A stretch of 52,243 nt of DNA from Penium margaritaceum (taxonomy: Eukaryota > Streptophyta > Zygnematophyceae > Desmidiales > Peniaceae). Below, piece by piece: positions 1 through 9,074 of this stretch; position 1 is the first letter of the stretch, and each line of letters begins with the position of its first letter. The DNA is taken from assembly GCA_023375785.1 (NCBI GenBank), contig SZWC01002429.1, positions 81,358 through 133,600 on the forward strand, in the 5' to 3' direction. The notes under the pieces are model-generated. The model worked only from the letters and a program-made list of their open reading frames with translations, ran no database searches and was not told the origin of the DNA. The translations under genes and the position numbers were made by a program.

Positions 1-336
1 GCTGAGCTGTGGATGGCGCTGGAGCAGACAGGCCTGAAGGGACAGGCTGAGAGCATGAAGGGTGGGCTGGACGCGTATGTGGATGGTACCACCTCGGAGT
101 GGTCTCTGGGTCAGAAGCAACTGCTGTGTCTTGCACGTGCTGCGCTGACGAAGGTGCCAGTCCTGTGCTTGGATGAGGCGACGGCTGCCATGGACCCACA
201 GACGGAGCAGCTGGTGCTGCAGACCATTGACGAGCTGTTTGAGGAGCGCATGACCATCACCATTGCCCACCGCCTCGACGTCGTCATCAAGGGCGACAAG
301 ATCCTCGTCATGGAGCAGGGCGAGAAGATGGAGATG
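1..336 (+). CDS. ABCC-type ABC transporter, second nucleotide-binding domain, penultimate exon (5' incomplete)
   Basis: The reading frame is open from base 1, so the exon starts upstream. It encodes the second half of an ABC ATPase domain: an ABCC-style signature loop (WSLGQKQ, from base 100), Walker B (VLCLDEAT, about 159-182) with the catalytic Glu, a D-loop (AMDPQTE) and the H-loop (ITIAHRL, His near 266). The WSLGQ variant of LSxGQ followed by LLCLARA is typical of the C-terminal NBD of multidrug-resistance-associated (ABCC) proteins, which export conjugated organic anions, often into vacuoles. The exon ends at a GT donor (GTGAGT, 337) in phase 0. This is the only convincing host gene in the window. 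The substrate cannot be inferred from this fragment. Confidence 0.9.
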
Positions 337-532
337 GTGAGTGCCCCCTCCCTCCCTTTCATTTCACTGGTCCACGCCCTCGCATGCAGGGCTGCTGAGC
401 CATTTTCTCATGCCCTATCCACATTCAACCTGCCACTCCCTCTCAGTCCACTTGCAATCTGAGCATGGGCTCCTTTTGAGTGTGCTCTCTCTAACGGTAC
501 GTCTTGTGTGTGTGTTGCACTTGTTTCTGCAG
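337..532 (+). other. Spliceosomal intron of the ABCC gene
   Basis: 196-bp intron with a GTGAGT donor and a pyrimidine/TG-rich tract before the AG acceptor at 531-532 (TTGTTTCTGCAG). Splicing joins a complete ATG codon to GAC, which restores the family's usual C-terminal order: strand after the H-loop, then a DTP-x-NLL segment. The phase-0 junction and the resumed homology support it. Confidence 0.85.
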
Positions 533-670
533 GACACGCCTGACAACCTGTTGAGCCGACCAGAGACAATGTTCTCCATGCTGGTTGACCGCTCTGGACC
601 CACACAGGCTGCTGCTCTGCGCCACATGGCACGTGAGGTAGCCATCCGGAAGGGGCAGGGCCAGAGATGA
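533..670 (+). CDS. ABCC transporter, last exon (copy 1)
   Basis: Encodes the 45-residue C-terminus beginning DTPDNLLSRPETMFS, the usual tail after the second NBD of ABCC proteins (compare the family pattern DTPxxLLxxxxSxFxxLV). It ends at TGA 668-670 after a basic stretch (RKGQGQR). Spliced to the upstream exon it completes the protein. Bases 340-819 are repeated without a visible difference at 2730-3209. Confidence 0.88.
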   Translation, partial: DTPDNLLSRPETMFSMLVDRSGPTQAAALRHMAREVAIRKGQGQR

Positions 671-819
671 TGAACATGAAGACCAGGCAACCCTAAAGCT
701 GCCACCTCCCGTGCTACCTTCATTCAACATGCTTCCGCATCGTCTAATGTGGTCCATACCACTTCTATTTCCTCCCATTGTCATAATGTTGTACATGTTC
801 CTTGTACATGTTTTCTTAC
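671..819 (+). other. ABCC 3' untranslated/flanking sequence, ends at an N
   Basis: Non-coding sequence after the stop. It matches 3061-3209 base for base and breaks off at a single N (820). No terminator or polyadenylation motif stands out. Confidence 0.6.
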
Positions 820-820
820 N
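820..820. other. Single-base assembly gap/join
   Basis: An isolated N, immediately followed by sequence that restarts inside the same ABCC intron (821-823 then the copy beginning at 824). This is a join between contigs rather than natural sequence. Confidence 0.85.
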
Positions 821-1017
821 TGAGTGCCCCCTCCCTCCCTTTCATTTCACTGGTCCACGCCCTCGCATGCAGGGCTGCTGAGCCATTTTCTCATGCCCTA
901 TCCACATTCAACCTGCCACTCCCTCTCAGTCCACTTGCAATCTGAGCATGGGCTCCTTTTGAGTGTGCTCTCTCTAACGATACGTCTTGTGTGTGTGTGT
1001 TGCACTTGTTTCTGCAG

Positions 1018-1155
1018 GACACGCCTGACAACCTGTTGAGCCGACCAGAGACAATGTTCTCCATGCTGGTTGACCGCTCTGGACCCACACAGGCTGCTGC
1101 TCTGCGCCACATGGCGCGTGAGGTAGCCATCCGGAAGGGGCAGGGCCAGAGATGA
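1018..1155 (+). pseudogene. ABCC last exon, diverged copy 2 (with partial intron 821-1017)
   Basis: Second copy of the last exon, preceded by the intron from just after its donor. Against copy 1 I see one substitution and a TG insertion in the intron, and a single synonymous change (GCA to GCG) in the exon. It lacks the upstream exon because the N at 820 precedes it. The 3' flank diverges sharply a few bases after the stop. It is either an allele/paralogue placed here by scaffolding or a real partial duplication; I favour the former. Confidence 0.75.
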
Positions 1156-1973
1156 TGAACATGAAGACCAGGCAACACCAAACCTCTTTGACATGCTTCC
1201 GCAGCTTCTGGAGTGGCCCACTACTTTTATTTCCCTGTACATGTATCCTTGCAAGATCAGAGGAAGAAATCTTGCTTTGCCATACCTTTCTCTTCCCCTC
1301 TGCCTAATCACACATTTGCAAGTCCACACATGTGCACGGGTTTTGGGTGTTCACAGCTGAAATGGGCAAACTTGGCCGAAGTGACCTGACCAGTCGACAA
1401 TGTATCGGGCGATAAATGTACATGTGGCCATTTCTCCTCGTACACCGCCCTAATGACGATCTTTAGAGGGCCCATGTGTTTCGGGAAACACCTTCTCCAG
1501 GTTTGAGTCTCCAATTGATGAGGATTCAGATAGGTTCAAACGCTTGTAGCCTTTGGCAACTGTTCACCTCTATTGATGGCATTGAGAAACAAACATATCT
1601 GACCAATTTCTCGGAAAAAGAATGCCTGTATGTCCCACTGCACTCCTGTTCATTCCACAGTCCTGCCACTCACCTGCTTGGGTGCCAGAAGTGTCCTTGG
1701 TGCCCATGCTGAGTTCAGGATCTTTGGAAGAACGTTATACATTTGAATAAGTTTCAAGCTGCCACGTTCTCACCATAACTGCACGGGTGGAAGGTTATCC
1801 ACCTTTTAATCAATGCAGCCACCCACTCGCCTGTCGGCTGCAGTCAGGAGGCATGCACAGGCTTTAGGGTACATGTACAAGTGTCAAGATGGATTTATGA
1901 ATGCCATTGCACCACGTACCTAGTAGGTAGCAGTGGGTGCGCATCATGAGGGAGCACTCACGGACCAATTGAG
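1156..1973 (+). other. ABCC copy 2 3' flank, no gene seen
   Basis: The first 150 bp align imperfectly with the 3' flank of copy 3 (shared CATGCTTCCGCA and ATCAGAGGAAGAA blocks). The rest has no convincing coding frame, tRNA or repeat match elsewhere in the window. Confidence 0.5.
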
Positions 1974-2423
1974 TGTTACGTGGCAAGACAAGACTCCCCG
2001 CCGAGCGAAAAGCCCTTGCTTGCAGCTGTGGAGGCGTGTACACGAGTCCTGACCACCACCCTGACGCAGAGCAAGCTGGCGCCGCAACACCGACAGGTGA
2101 CGGCTAGGTTCAGCCGATGTTGCGTTTGGATGACTATGCGCAGAGTTATGGCCAAAACAGTGGCTTTGGGCCAGTTTCAGGACAAGCTGACATTGTCGCT
2201 TGCGTCAACTGCCGTACGCCGCGACACGTGTTTATGTTGTGTTCTTGTAAGTTGTCATTTCTCTCTGTATTACAAAGCTATTGGAGCTTCTGAGACTTTG
2301 CACGACTCCCTAGCTTAACCCTTGCCGTTCCATGCACCTGCTTGCTTGCTAGTGCGTCAGCTAACTGGAGAGTGTCGCCGCGCCAGCGACAACAACGCTA
2401 TGAAGCTTCCACGCAGATTCTCA
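1974..2423 (+). mobile_element. LTR 'F' (copia, related to LTRs C and D), plus orientation
   Basis: Begins TGTTACG and ends ATTCTCA directly before a decayed PBS. Its middle (about 2130-2300) aligns with the C and D LTRs, including the core around GGCCAAAACAGTGG and the block near GTTGTCATTTCTCTC. The 3' end (AGCTTCCACGCAGATTCTCA) closely resembles the D LTR end. The exact 5' boundary is inferred from the TG start. About 450 bp, shorter than C (677) and D (about 640), so it may be eroded. Confidence 0.65.
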
Positions 2424-2512
2424 TGGTATTAGATCAGCGAGGCATCCCTCGCCGTGCTGCGGGGCAGAGACGAAGCAGTGGTAGTAGTACTTGTTGTGCT
2501 TTGTGCCGTTCC
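2424..2512 (+). mobile_element. PBS and first bases of the leader of copia F
   Basis: TGGTATTAGATC immediately follows the LTR and is a decayed form of TGGTATCAGAGC, the plant-type PBS for the 3' end of initiator tRNA-Met. The following 75 bp contain CAG/TAG triplets like the leaders of elements A and C, then stop at the insertion of an A-type LTR. Confidence 0.6.
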
Positions 2513-2728
2513 TGTTGGTTTTTTCGCATCTCTCATTGTGCTCTGTTGTGTCCTCCCGGCTTGTGTACATCGGCGTGCAGATGACTGACGGCGAGACTCG
2601 ACGCTGATGGAGTGTCGTCCGGTGGAGCCGACGCACGCTGAGGTCTTCTCGCAGTTCGCTGGAGCCTCCTCTCTCCGGCGACGCGCTCAGCTCCATCGGC
2701 AGGCCTCCTCGGCGGTCGTGCTGCCGGC
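2513..2728 (+). mobile_element. 5' part of an A-type copia LTR, plus orientation, cut by an N
   Basis: Starts TGTTGGTT and is the reverse complement of the LTR-A ends at 15750-15967 and 46210-46403 plus 51405-51444 (shared blocks: TCATTGTGCTCTGTTGT, CTTGTGTACATCGGCG, GATGACTGACGGCGAGACTCG). It stops at the N at 2729 after about a quarter of the usual 855 bp. Confidence 0.8.
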
Positions 2729-2729
2729 N
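2729..2729. other. Single-base assembly gap/join
   Basis: Isolated N between the truncated A-type LTR and a third copy of the ABCC intron/exon. The following 480 bp repeat 340-819 exactly, as expected of an overlap that was not merged. Confidence 0.85.
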
Positions 2730-2922
2730 AGTGCCCCCTCCCTCCCTTTCATTTCACTGGTCCACGCCCTCGCATGCAGGGCTGCTGAGCCATTTTCTCA
2801 TGCCCTATCCACATTCAACCTGCCACTCCCTCTCAGTCCACTTGCAATCTGAGCATGGGCTCCTTTTGAGTGTGCTCTCTCTAACGGTACGTCTTGTGTG
2901 TGTGTTGCACTTGTTTCTGCAG

Positions 2923-3060
2923 GACACGCCTGACAACCTGTTGAGCCGACCAGAGACAATGTTCTCCATGCTGGTTGACCGCTCTGGACCCACACAGGCT
3001 GCTGCTCTGCGCCACATGGCACGTGAGGTAGCCATCCGGAAGGGGCAGGGCCAGAGATGA
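2923..3060 (+). pseudogene. ABCC last exon, copy 3 (identical to copy 1; with partial intron 2730-2922)
   Basis: Exact repeat of copy 1 at an offset of 2390 bp, with the acceptor at 2921-2922 and TGA at 3058-3060. Unlike copy 1 it continues past the point where copy 1 hits the N, so it is most simply the true downstream continuation of the gene. Confidence 0.8.
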
Positions 3061-3639
3061 TGAACATGAAGACCAGGCAACCCTAAAGCTGCCACCTCCC
3101 GTGCTACCTTCATTCAACATGCTTCCGCATCGTCTAATGTGGTCCATACCACTTCTATTTCCTCCCATTGTCATAATGTTGTACATGTTCCTTGTACATG
3201 TTTTCTTACAAAATCAGAGGAAGAATCTTGTTTTGCCAAACCTTTTTTCCCCGTTTGCCCCTTACACACATGCACATTTGCATGTGCACAAGCACAGCTG
3301 TGCATGCGTATGAGCACTTGAATGTGCACACCTCTACTTGCAAGTATTTGGCACAAACACCAACGCCCTGAGATTGTGCAGGTTTTGGATATTCATACAA
3401 TTGCTGCCTGCCTGCCTGCTTTTTTTATCATTATTGTGAGGATACAATGAATGATAGTGCCACTCTCTGGTTCGTGCATGTCCACTTCCCACCGTGCTAA
3501 AAGAAAATGAAGAATTCCACAGGGCTTGCCTGCTCATACGTCCAGCTTTCCTTCGTCCGCATGCTGGAATAATCCTGAAAAAAAAAAAAAAAAGGTAAGA
3601 CACCTGCTGTTTCATCACGATTCAAGCAGCCACCGTAAC
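3061..3639 (+). other. ABCC 3' flank with a 16-A tract, no gene seen
   Basis: Continues the 3' untranslated/flanking sequence. It includes a cluster of overlapping palindromic GTGCAC/TGCATG motifs (3265-3330) and a homopolymer of 16 A (3578-3593). No coding potential beyond short chance frames. The homopolymer lies close to where the chromovirus fragment becomes recognisable; whether it is a processed-transcript tail or simple slippage is open. Confidence 0.5.
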
Positions 3640-4070
3640 TAGCCATTTCTGGAAGGCCAATCCCTGAGGCTGCTTGGAAAGGATTACGAGGAGTCGATGG
3701 GTATGACAAAATCAAGTTCTTGTGCGACGATCCCTTACTGGCGACGGCACTTCAGTCGCCAGGCTGCCGTGCCACCGAACGAAGAGTTACGATAGTTGCT
3801 ATGGGTGGAGTGCCATGACACTGGACCAACTGGAAACATCAGCGAGGACAGGACGCTCAAGAAGCTGGACAATTATTACTGGTGGGACCAGATGTAAACG
3901 GACGTGACACCTTTCTGTAGATCATGCGACACCTGTCAATGCCAAAAATCTTGTTGCACGTGGCCACCAGTCGTACTCCAACCTCTCCCTATTCAAAGAG
4001 AGCCGTGGGTTGCCATCGGCATGGACATCATAACGGGATTGCCCACCAATCCCAAGGACTATGATGTCAT
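3640..4070 (+). pseudogene. Ty3/gypsy chromovirus I, integrase N-terminal part (left fragment)
   Basis: In plus-strand frames a gypsy integrase zinc-binding region is legible: ECHDTGPTGN, a YYWWDQM block, then FCRSCDTCQ with the paired Cys. A linker and the start of the catalytic core (WVAIGMDIITGLP, first catalytic Asp) follow. Stops and frameshifts interrupt it. The reading ends abruptly at DYDVI (4070), where minus-strand copia A1 begins. The C-terminal integrase segment and 3' LTR of the same kind of element resume at 15968, so the two pieces are probably one element split by A1. Confidence 0.75.
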
Positions 4071-5640
4071 CCGGCCCGGAGGGGTCAGTGGGTGCAACTA
4101 AGGCTGCTGGCTCGGAGGGGCCAGTGGGCGAGACTGGGGTTGCTGGCTCGGAGGGGCCAGTGGGCCCGACGGGGGCTACTGGCTCGGAGGGACGAAGTGA
4201 TGTGCCTCCTGGAAGTGGCAGGACGGAGGACGGACTCACCACTCCCCCACGCGACGGGAGGGACACCGACAAGCCGGAGCGAACGAGATAGCGCGTAAAC
4301 AGCTCCTGAATGAAGAGGACATCGTGGGACTCGACGATGCAGTGTCGGGAGGGATCCCAGAAGCGCCAAGCCTTGGATTGACGAGAGACACCGAGAAAGG
4401 TGCAAGGACGCCCGCGAGGGGCGAACTTGACGTCCTGCTGCGGGGCGGGCAGCCACACAATGGCCACACTGCCCAAGATGTGAGCAGGGCCGAGGTCAGC
4501 TTGTTGACTGCACCAGTGCTGGTATGGCGTGGATTGGCGGGGAAGGGGTCCGTGGGGAATCTAGTTCCAGACCCACGTCATGTAGGCCATGGCTTAAAAA
4601 AAGAAGCCATCGGAGAGGCCAGACTCAACCCGCATGGTGCGGACAGCATCAGCCATGGTACGGTTCCACCGCTCGGAGACGCCGTTCTGGGCAGGCGTGT
4701 AGGGCGCGTACGTCTCGTGGTGGATATCGCGGGAGGCGAGGAAAGTCGTAGTCTCACCCATGTACTCACCACCGCGATCGTAGCGAAAGCGGCGAAGAGA
4801 TCGACCACACTCGCGTCCCGCAAGGAAAATCCAATCATGAATGGCACGGGCAACATCGCTCTTCTGCCGAAGGCAGAAGACCCAGCGGTAGCGAGAGTAG
4901 TCGTCAGTGAAGGTGAGAACATAGCGACCACGCTCTCTGACAGACTTGGTAGGGAGAGGACCCATGACATCATAATGGACCAGGTCTAGAGGGGCGGATG
5001 CACGGGAGGAAGACAGGGGGTATGTGGACGGGTGCATCTTGCGATGAGCGCAATCAACACACTCTGTGGGGCAGGAGAGAGGGAAAGTCTCCGAGTCAAG
5101 GCTCTTGGCCGGCTCGGTGCGGAACATGCTGTCTACGGCAGCAGAGTGGACGTGGCAAAGGCGGCGGTACAAGAGTCGAGTGTGCTCTGGAGAGAGCGTG
5201 CTGGTGACGAAGACATGGCCTGTGGCGGCCGACGAGGAGGGGATGGAAGGAGAGGAGGATAGACGAGGTACGTGCCATAGGTTGCCATGGGTGGTGGCAT
5301 GCAAAATGACAAGACCATACGAATGCAACGACACAATGCCAAACACCACCCGAGTGCACAACGTCCATGCTTATGCGGTCAAGGGCAGTAACGGACAGAA
5401 GGCTGAGCTCAAGACCTGGGACGAAGAGGAAATCGGTCAAGAAGATATCACCGGCAAGACCACAGAAACGAACGACGGCGACACCGCGGACAGGTAACAC
5501 CTGTCCGGAGCCTGTCCGGACCCCGAAGACATCGCCAATGGGACTAAGCATGGAAAAGGCCTCGCGAGAGGCCATCATGTGATGCATGGCTCAGGAGTCG
5601 ATGATCCAGGTCTCGGCAGGGTCCTGGACCTGTGCCAGAT
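4071..5640 (-). pseudogene. Copia A1 protease-integrase
   Basis: Minus-strand order: retropepsin-like active-site region WIIDS-stop-AMHHM (5608-5585; a stop where the family has Gly); GAG-pre-integrase zinc domain with LCHVHS and CVDC; integrase core with LVHYDVMGP (first Asp), YDRGGEYMG (second Asp) and QNGVSERWNRT (Glu), so the DDE triad is complete. A long open stretch (5361-4594) holds most of the core and ends at a stop after DGFFF. The conserved KAWRFWDPSRH block follows, then about three units of a Pro/Ala repeat up to the truncation. Confidence 0.85.
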
Positions 5641-5999
5641 CACTGACAGTCACATGGCAGCAAGCGAGAGACACGAACGCGGTGGAAGGGGGCGCGAACC
5701 GAGATTGCCAATCATCAAGCCACGCGAATTCATCACCAAAGGGGGCAGAGGAGATCACAAGGGATGGCGAGACATACGAGGAGGAAGGACACGACCGTAG
5801 CTCAGGCTTAGTCATGCAGGGCAACGGGGACGAGCAAGAGGTGACGCAACTCGCACTTCCCTTGGGGGGACGGCGAGGCAGGTGGAGCTGATGCGCAATG
5901 AACTGCTCTAGCTGACGCTCGCGTGTGGACAACCTAGGAGTGTAGACTGAGTGCGGAGTGATGGTGCCGGAGCCCGGATAGAAGGAGGACTCTCCCACC

Positions 6000-7430
6000 A
6001 AAGGGAATGGAGTCGCAGATAGCTGCGGATGATACTGCTGAGGAGCTGGAATCTACGGGACCGGTGTCGCGGTCGGAGGAGTGGAGCCGCTGGACGGGGT
6101 CGAGGCATCAGGGGTGGCGACAACTACGGCGGTAGAGGCAAGACGGTGCTCCTGTTGGCACCGCATGGTGGCGATGATGCGCGCCTCGTCTTTTGGTAGC
6201 GGGCATGTGTACCACCTGTACCCTCGCTGGCCACAGTTGTGGCAGACCGAGCCAGTGCCGGACCCAGTCGACTGCTACTACTGTTGCTGCTGCTGCTGAC
6301 CCTTGCCCTTCTTGCTCCGGCACTTCTTCTTCCCCGGCGACGAGGAGCTGGTGGAGGAAGAAGCAGTTGTGGGGGAAGCGACTGCCACGAAAGTGATGGC
6401 AAGGGAGGCGAGGCCTCTGTGCGCTGGAGACGAGACACTAGGTGAGCTTCCTAAATCTGAGAAAAAGCTCGTATGCCCAGGGCATGAGGGTGCCCTGCTC
6501 TGCCATGGTGGAAAGGACTATCTGGGAGTAGTGGACGAAGACGTCGGCGTACGTGCTGGTCGTACCGCGCTTAATGGTGAGGAGTGCGACCAGAGGGGGT
6601 GGAGCAGAGGCGCCTAGGCGGCGGAGGATGTCCTCAGCCCGCTGCCAGTATGCAATGATTGTCTCGGTCTCCCCCATGTACAGGGAACTGAACTCTCGCA
6701 ACAGACGGCTAATCTAAATGTCGTTGGACAAGCGATGGGGACGAGTGAGGACGTGCCATGCGGCTGTAGGATCTGGGGTGCCGTCACTGGTAAAGTCGCC
6801 GAGAAAGTGCTCTAGGGCCAGGCGGGAAGCTGGAGGAGCGACGGGGATGAGGGCACGTACGGCGCGACCGACGTCATATAGCTGGTCAGCCTCGATGGAG
6901 TCGTACGGGAGGGTGTAGTATGTCCACAGACCCTCACCCTGCACCCAGATGTGCAAGTTGAGCTCCGAGCTCCGAAACTACTCGACGGCCTGAAGTAGCG
7001 GGGGCGGTGTCTCAAAGTCCTTTTGCATGCAGCCGGCGCCCAGAGTGGGGCTAAGGACGGTAGTCACTGTCTACCACTGGCGCAGAGTCTGCTGCTGCGC
7101 CAGGTATTGCGTGGCAGTGGACACAGCGGGGGTGGTGTGGCCAGGAGGAATGAACGGCGGAAGGGCACTAGTGGTTGTCTGTGAGGCCAGTGGTTGCAGT
7201 GCTGCAAGCTGTTGCGTAAGGGCGGCGAGCTGTTACTGAATGGCAGTCAGGGGGTCAGAGGTGCCGGCGACGATGCCTGTAGGTTGTTGCTGCTGTTGCT
7301 GCTACTGCTACTGCTGTTGCTACTACTACTGCTGCTGCTGCTGCTGCAACTACTATAGCTACTGCAGGAAAAGGGGGCTGGGGGTCCCCCCAACAGAAGA
7401 GGACCCCTCCCCACTGGGGCTGTTAGCCAT
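6000..7430 (-). pseudogene. Copia A1 gag
   Basis: The start ATG at 7430-7428 (MANSPSGEGSSS) is conserved with element A (44209). Soon after it comes a polyglutamine tract in which many CAG codons are TAG. The gag core follows in the same frame: QGEGLWTYY, DQLYDVGRAVRAL, then FSSLYMGETET and the AEDILRRLG block, interrupted by a TAG (after SNDI) and other stops. A zinc knuckle lies at 6244-6204 with Tyr in place of the usual His (CX2CX4YX4C), as in element A. Gag would form the virus-like particle and bind RNA. Confidence 0.8.
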
Positions 7431-8818
7431 GGTGGGTTTTGGTGCACCTTGTGTTCTTTTTTTGTGTTTTGTCTGCTGCTGATGTCAGGAGTGATGTCAG
7501 CCTAGGACGGCTTGCGTCAGCAGCTGTTGCGGCATAATTTGTTGTTGTTTCTGCGATGAAGTTTCTTCCCCACCCTTCTTCCATTTTGTTGATGACGTCA
7601 GTAGTTTTGTCTGCAAGAACATCATAGGCTCAATACTGACGTCAGTAGCAGCTGTGGTTAGAGCCACTACTGCACAGCTGCAGGGGTTTGTTGATGCCAT
7701 CGCTGTTGTTGTTGTTGCCGCTACCGCTACTTGTCGCTGTTGCTATTGTTGATGCTGCTATTGTTGCTGTTGCTGATGTTGCAATTGCTATTGCACTTAC
7801 TACTACTATTACTGTTGTTTTTGCGGCTGTTGTGGTAGCAGAAATTGCTGCTATTGCTACTACTACTACTGGTGTGGTGCTATTGCAGCTGCTACTGCTG
7901 CTACTGGTACAGTTGTTGTGACAGCAGCAACTACAGCTGCTACTATTGCTACTACTGTTATTATAACTGTTGCTACTGTAGCTGCTACTGCTACCGCTGC
8001 TGCTACGTGCTGCTGCCGGTGTTGCAGCTGCTGTAGCAGCCATGGCAGCTGCTGCTGGGGTGGGGGATTTTTCTTGCTAGAGTTTTTTTTCTTCTTTTTG
8101 TCTGGCCGAGTGAGCCTCACTGCTCGCTGTGGAGAGCGAGCTGTGAGCATCGAGCTCGCTGCTCGCTGCTAGCAACTCGTTGCTCGTAGCAAGAAGCGGG
8201 CGCGCTCCTTGCAGCCCACTGCTCACAACGAGCTGCAGGTTGCGAGTAGTAGCAACAGCAGCAGCTGCTACTGGCTACGACCGGCTGCTACTCGCTGCTA
8301 CTGCTGCTCCTGTAGCCAGCTGTTGCTACTACTTTCTGCTGCTTGCTGCTGCAGCTTGCTACTGTTGTTGCTCACTTCTACTACTGCTGCTCGCTACAGC
8401 TGCTGCTGTTATAGTGAGCTGCTACTGCTAACTGCCGCTGCTGCTTGCTGCTACGGGCTGCTGCTACTGCTGAAAGTTGCTGCTACTGACGGCTGCTGCT
8501 CCAGGCTGCTGATGCTGCTCACTGGTGCAAGTGACTGCACCTGGTTGACATTGGCGTGTGCGTCGTCACCCGCAGGTGTCTGACGCGGCCTGCCGCTCAC
8601 CTCCTTGCGTCACGCGTGGGGGCCAGTACTGCCGAAAGAAATACAGTATCATTTTCCCTGGCCCAGTGGCCGTGGGAAAAAATCTGACGCCGCCATCAGG
8701 CAGCTGAATGCTGCCGGGAAAAGTCCGGCAGCATTTCCCCTACACTGACGTGCATGGGGGTCCACCGGCGCTGTCTGGCACCTATACTCCAGTCTTCTGC
8801 TGCTGTTGCTACGCTCTG
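7431..8818 (-). mobile_element. Copia A1 5' leader: degenerate CAG triplets and TGACGTCA palindromes
   Basis: Untranslated region between PBS and gag ATG, read on the minus strand. About 7670-8560 is built of triplets CAG, CAA, TAG and TAA in sense orientation (plus strand CTG, TTG, CTA, TTA). Next to gag are two intact TGACGTCA octamers (7593-7600, 7637-7644) and decayed TGATGTCA forms (7480-7487, 7492-7499). A block rich in CGAGC/GCTCG lies at 8105-8230. The segment next to the PBS (8535-8818) is strongly conserved with element A and holds two copies of GGCAGCATTTCCC. Confidence 0.8.
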
Positions 8819-8830
8819 GCTCTGATACCA
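8819..8830 (-). promoter_or_regulatory. Primer-binding site of copia A1
   Basis: Plus-strand GCTCTGATACCA is the 3' end of plant-type initiator tRNA-Met; the sense (minus) strand reads TGGTATCAGAGC. It directly abuts the 5' LTR at 8831. Confidence 0.9.
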
Positions 8831-9074
8831 AAACAGAAAAGTAGGCAGCAGGTTGGGGCAGCAACGTTGTTGATGCAGCGTGCGGGCTTCCACGCTAGTT
8901 TCTTAAGTCTGCTCCCCCCTCAGTTTGCTGCTCTAAAGACTAACTATGGAAGCTCTGGGTATGTTACTCATAAATGTGCACGCCAGTGTTAGCACCATAA
9001 AGCAGCTGAAAACTGAAAGTGACTGATTAGGAATGAAGAATGAGCAATAATGGGAGACCCCTCCAAGTTCTAGC
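8831..9074 (-). repeat. 5' LTR of copia A1, 3' part (continues at 15354-15967)
   Basis: Aligns with LTR-A copies at 36900-37130 and 45600-45835 (shared blocks GGTTGGGGCA, GGCTTCCACGCT, TGACTGATTAGGAATGAAGAATGA, GGGAGACCCCTCCA, AGTTCTAGCT). Interrupted at CTAGC by element B and resumed after its second LTR. The other part at 15354-15967 ends ACCAACA, i.e. TGTTGGT at the sense start. Confidence 0.9.

Noticed and set aside
3578..3593. Poly(A) tail of a SINE/LINE or processed pseudogene
   Set aside because: No target duplications or recognisable retroposed body next to the 16-A run; slippage is as likely.
4061..4989. Plus-strand frames of 76-221 codons over the A1 integrase region
   Set aside because: They are antisense shadows of the minus-strand integrase, which carries the ordered catalytic motifs.
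7688..8431. Long open frames rich in Ala, Val, Leu and Cys on either strand of the triplet tracts (also 44417-45379, 50060-50609, 31401-31943)
   Set aside because: Triplet repeats lack stops in several frames at once. Composition, position in leaders and lack of domains show they are not genes.
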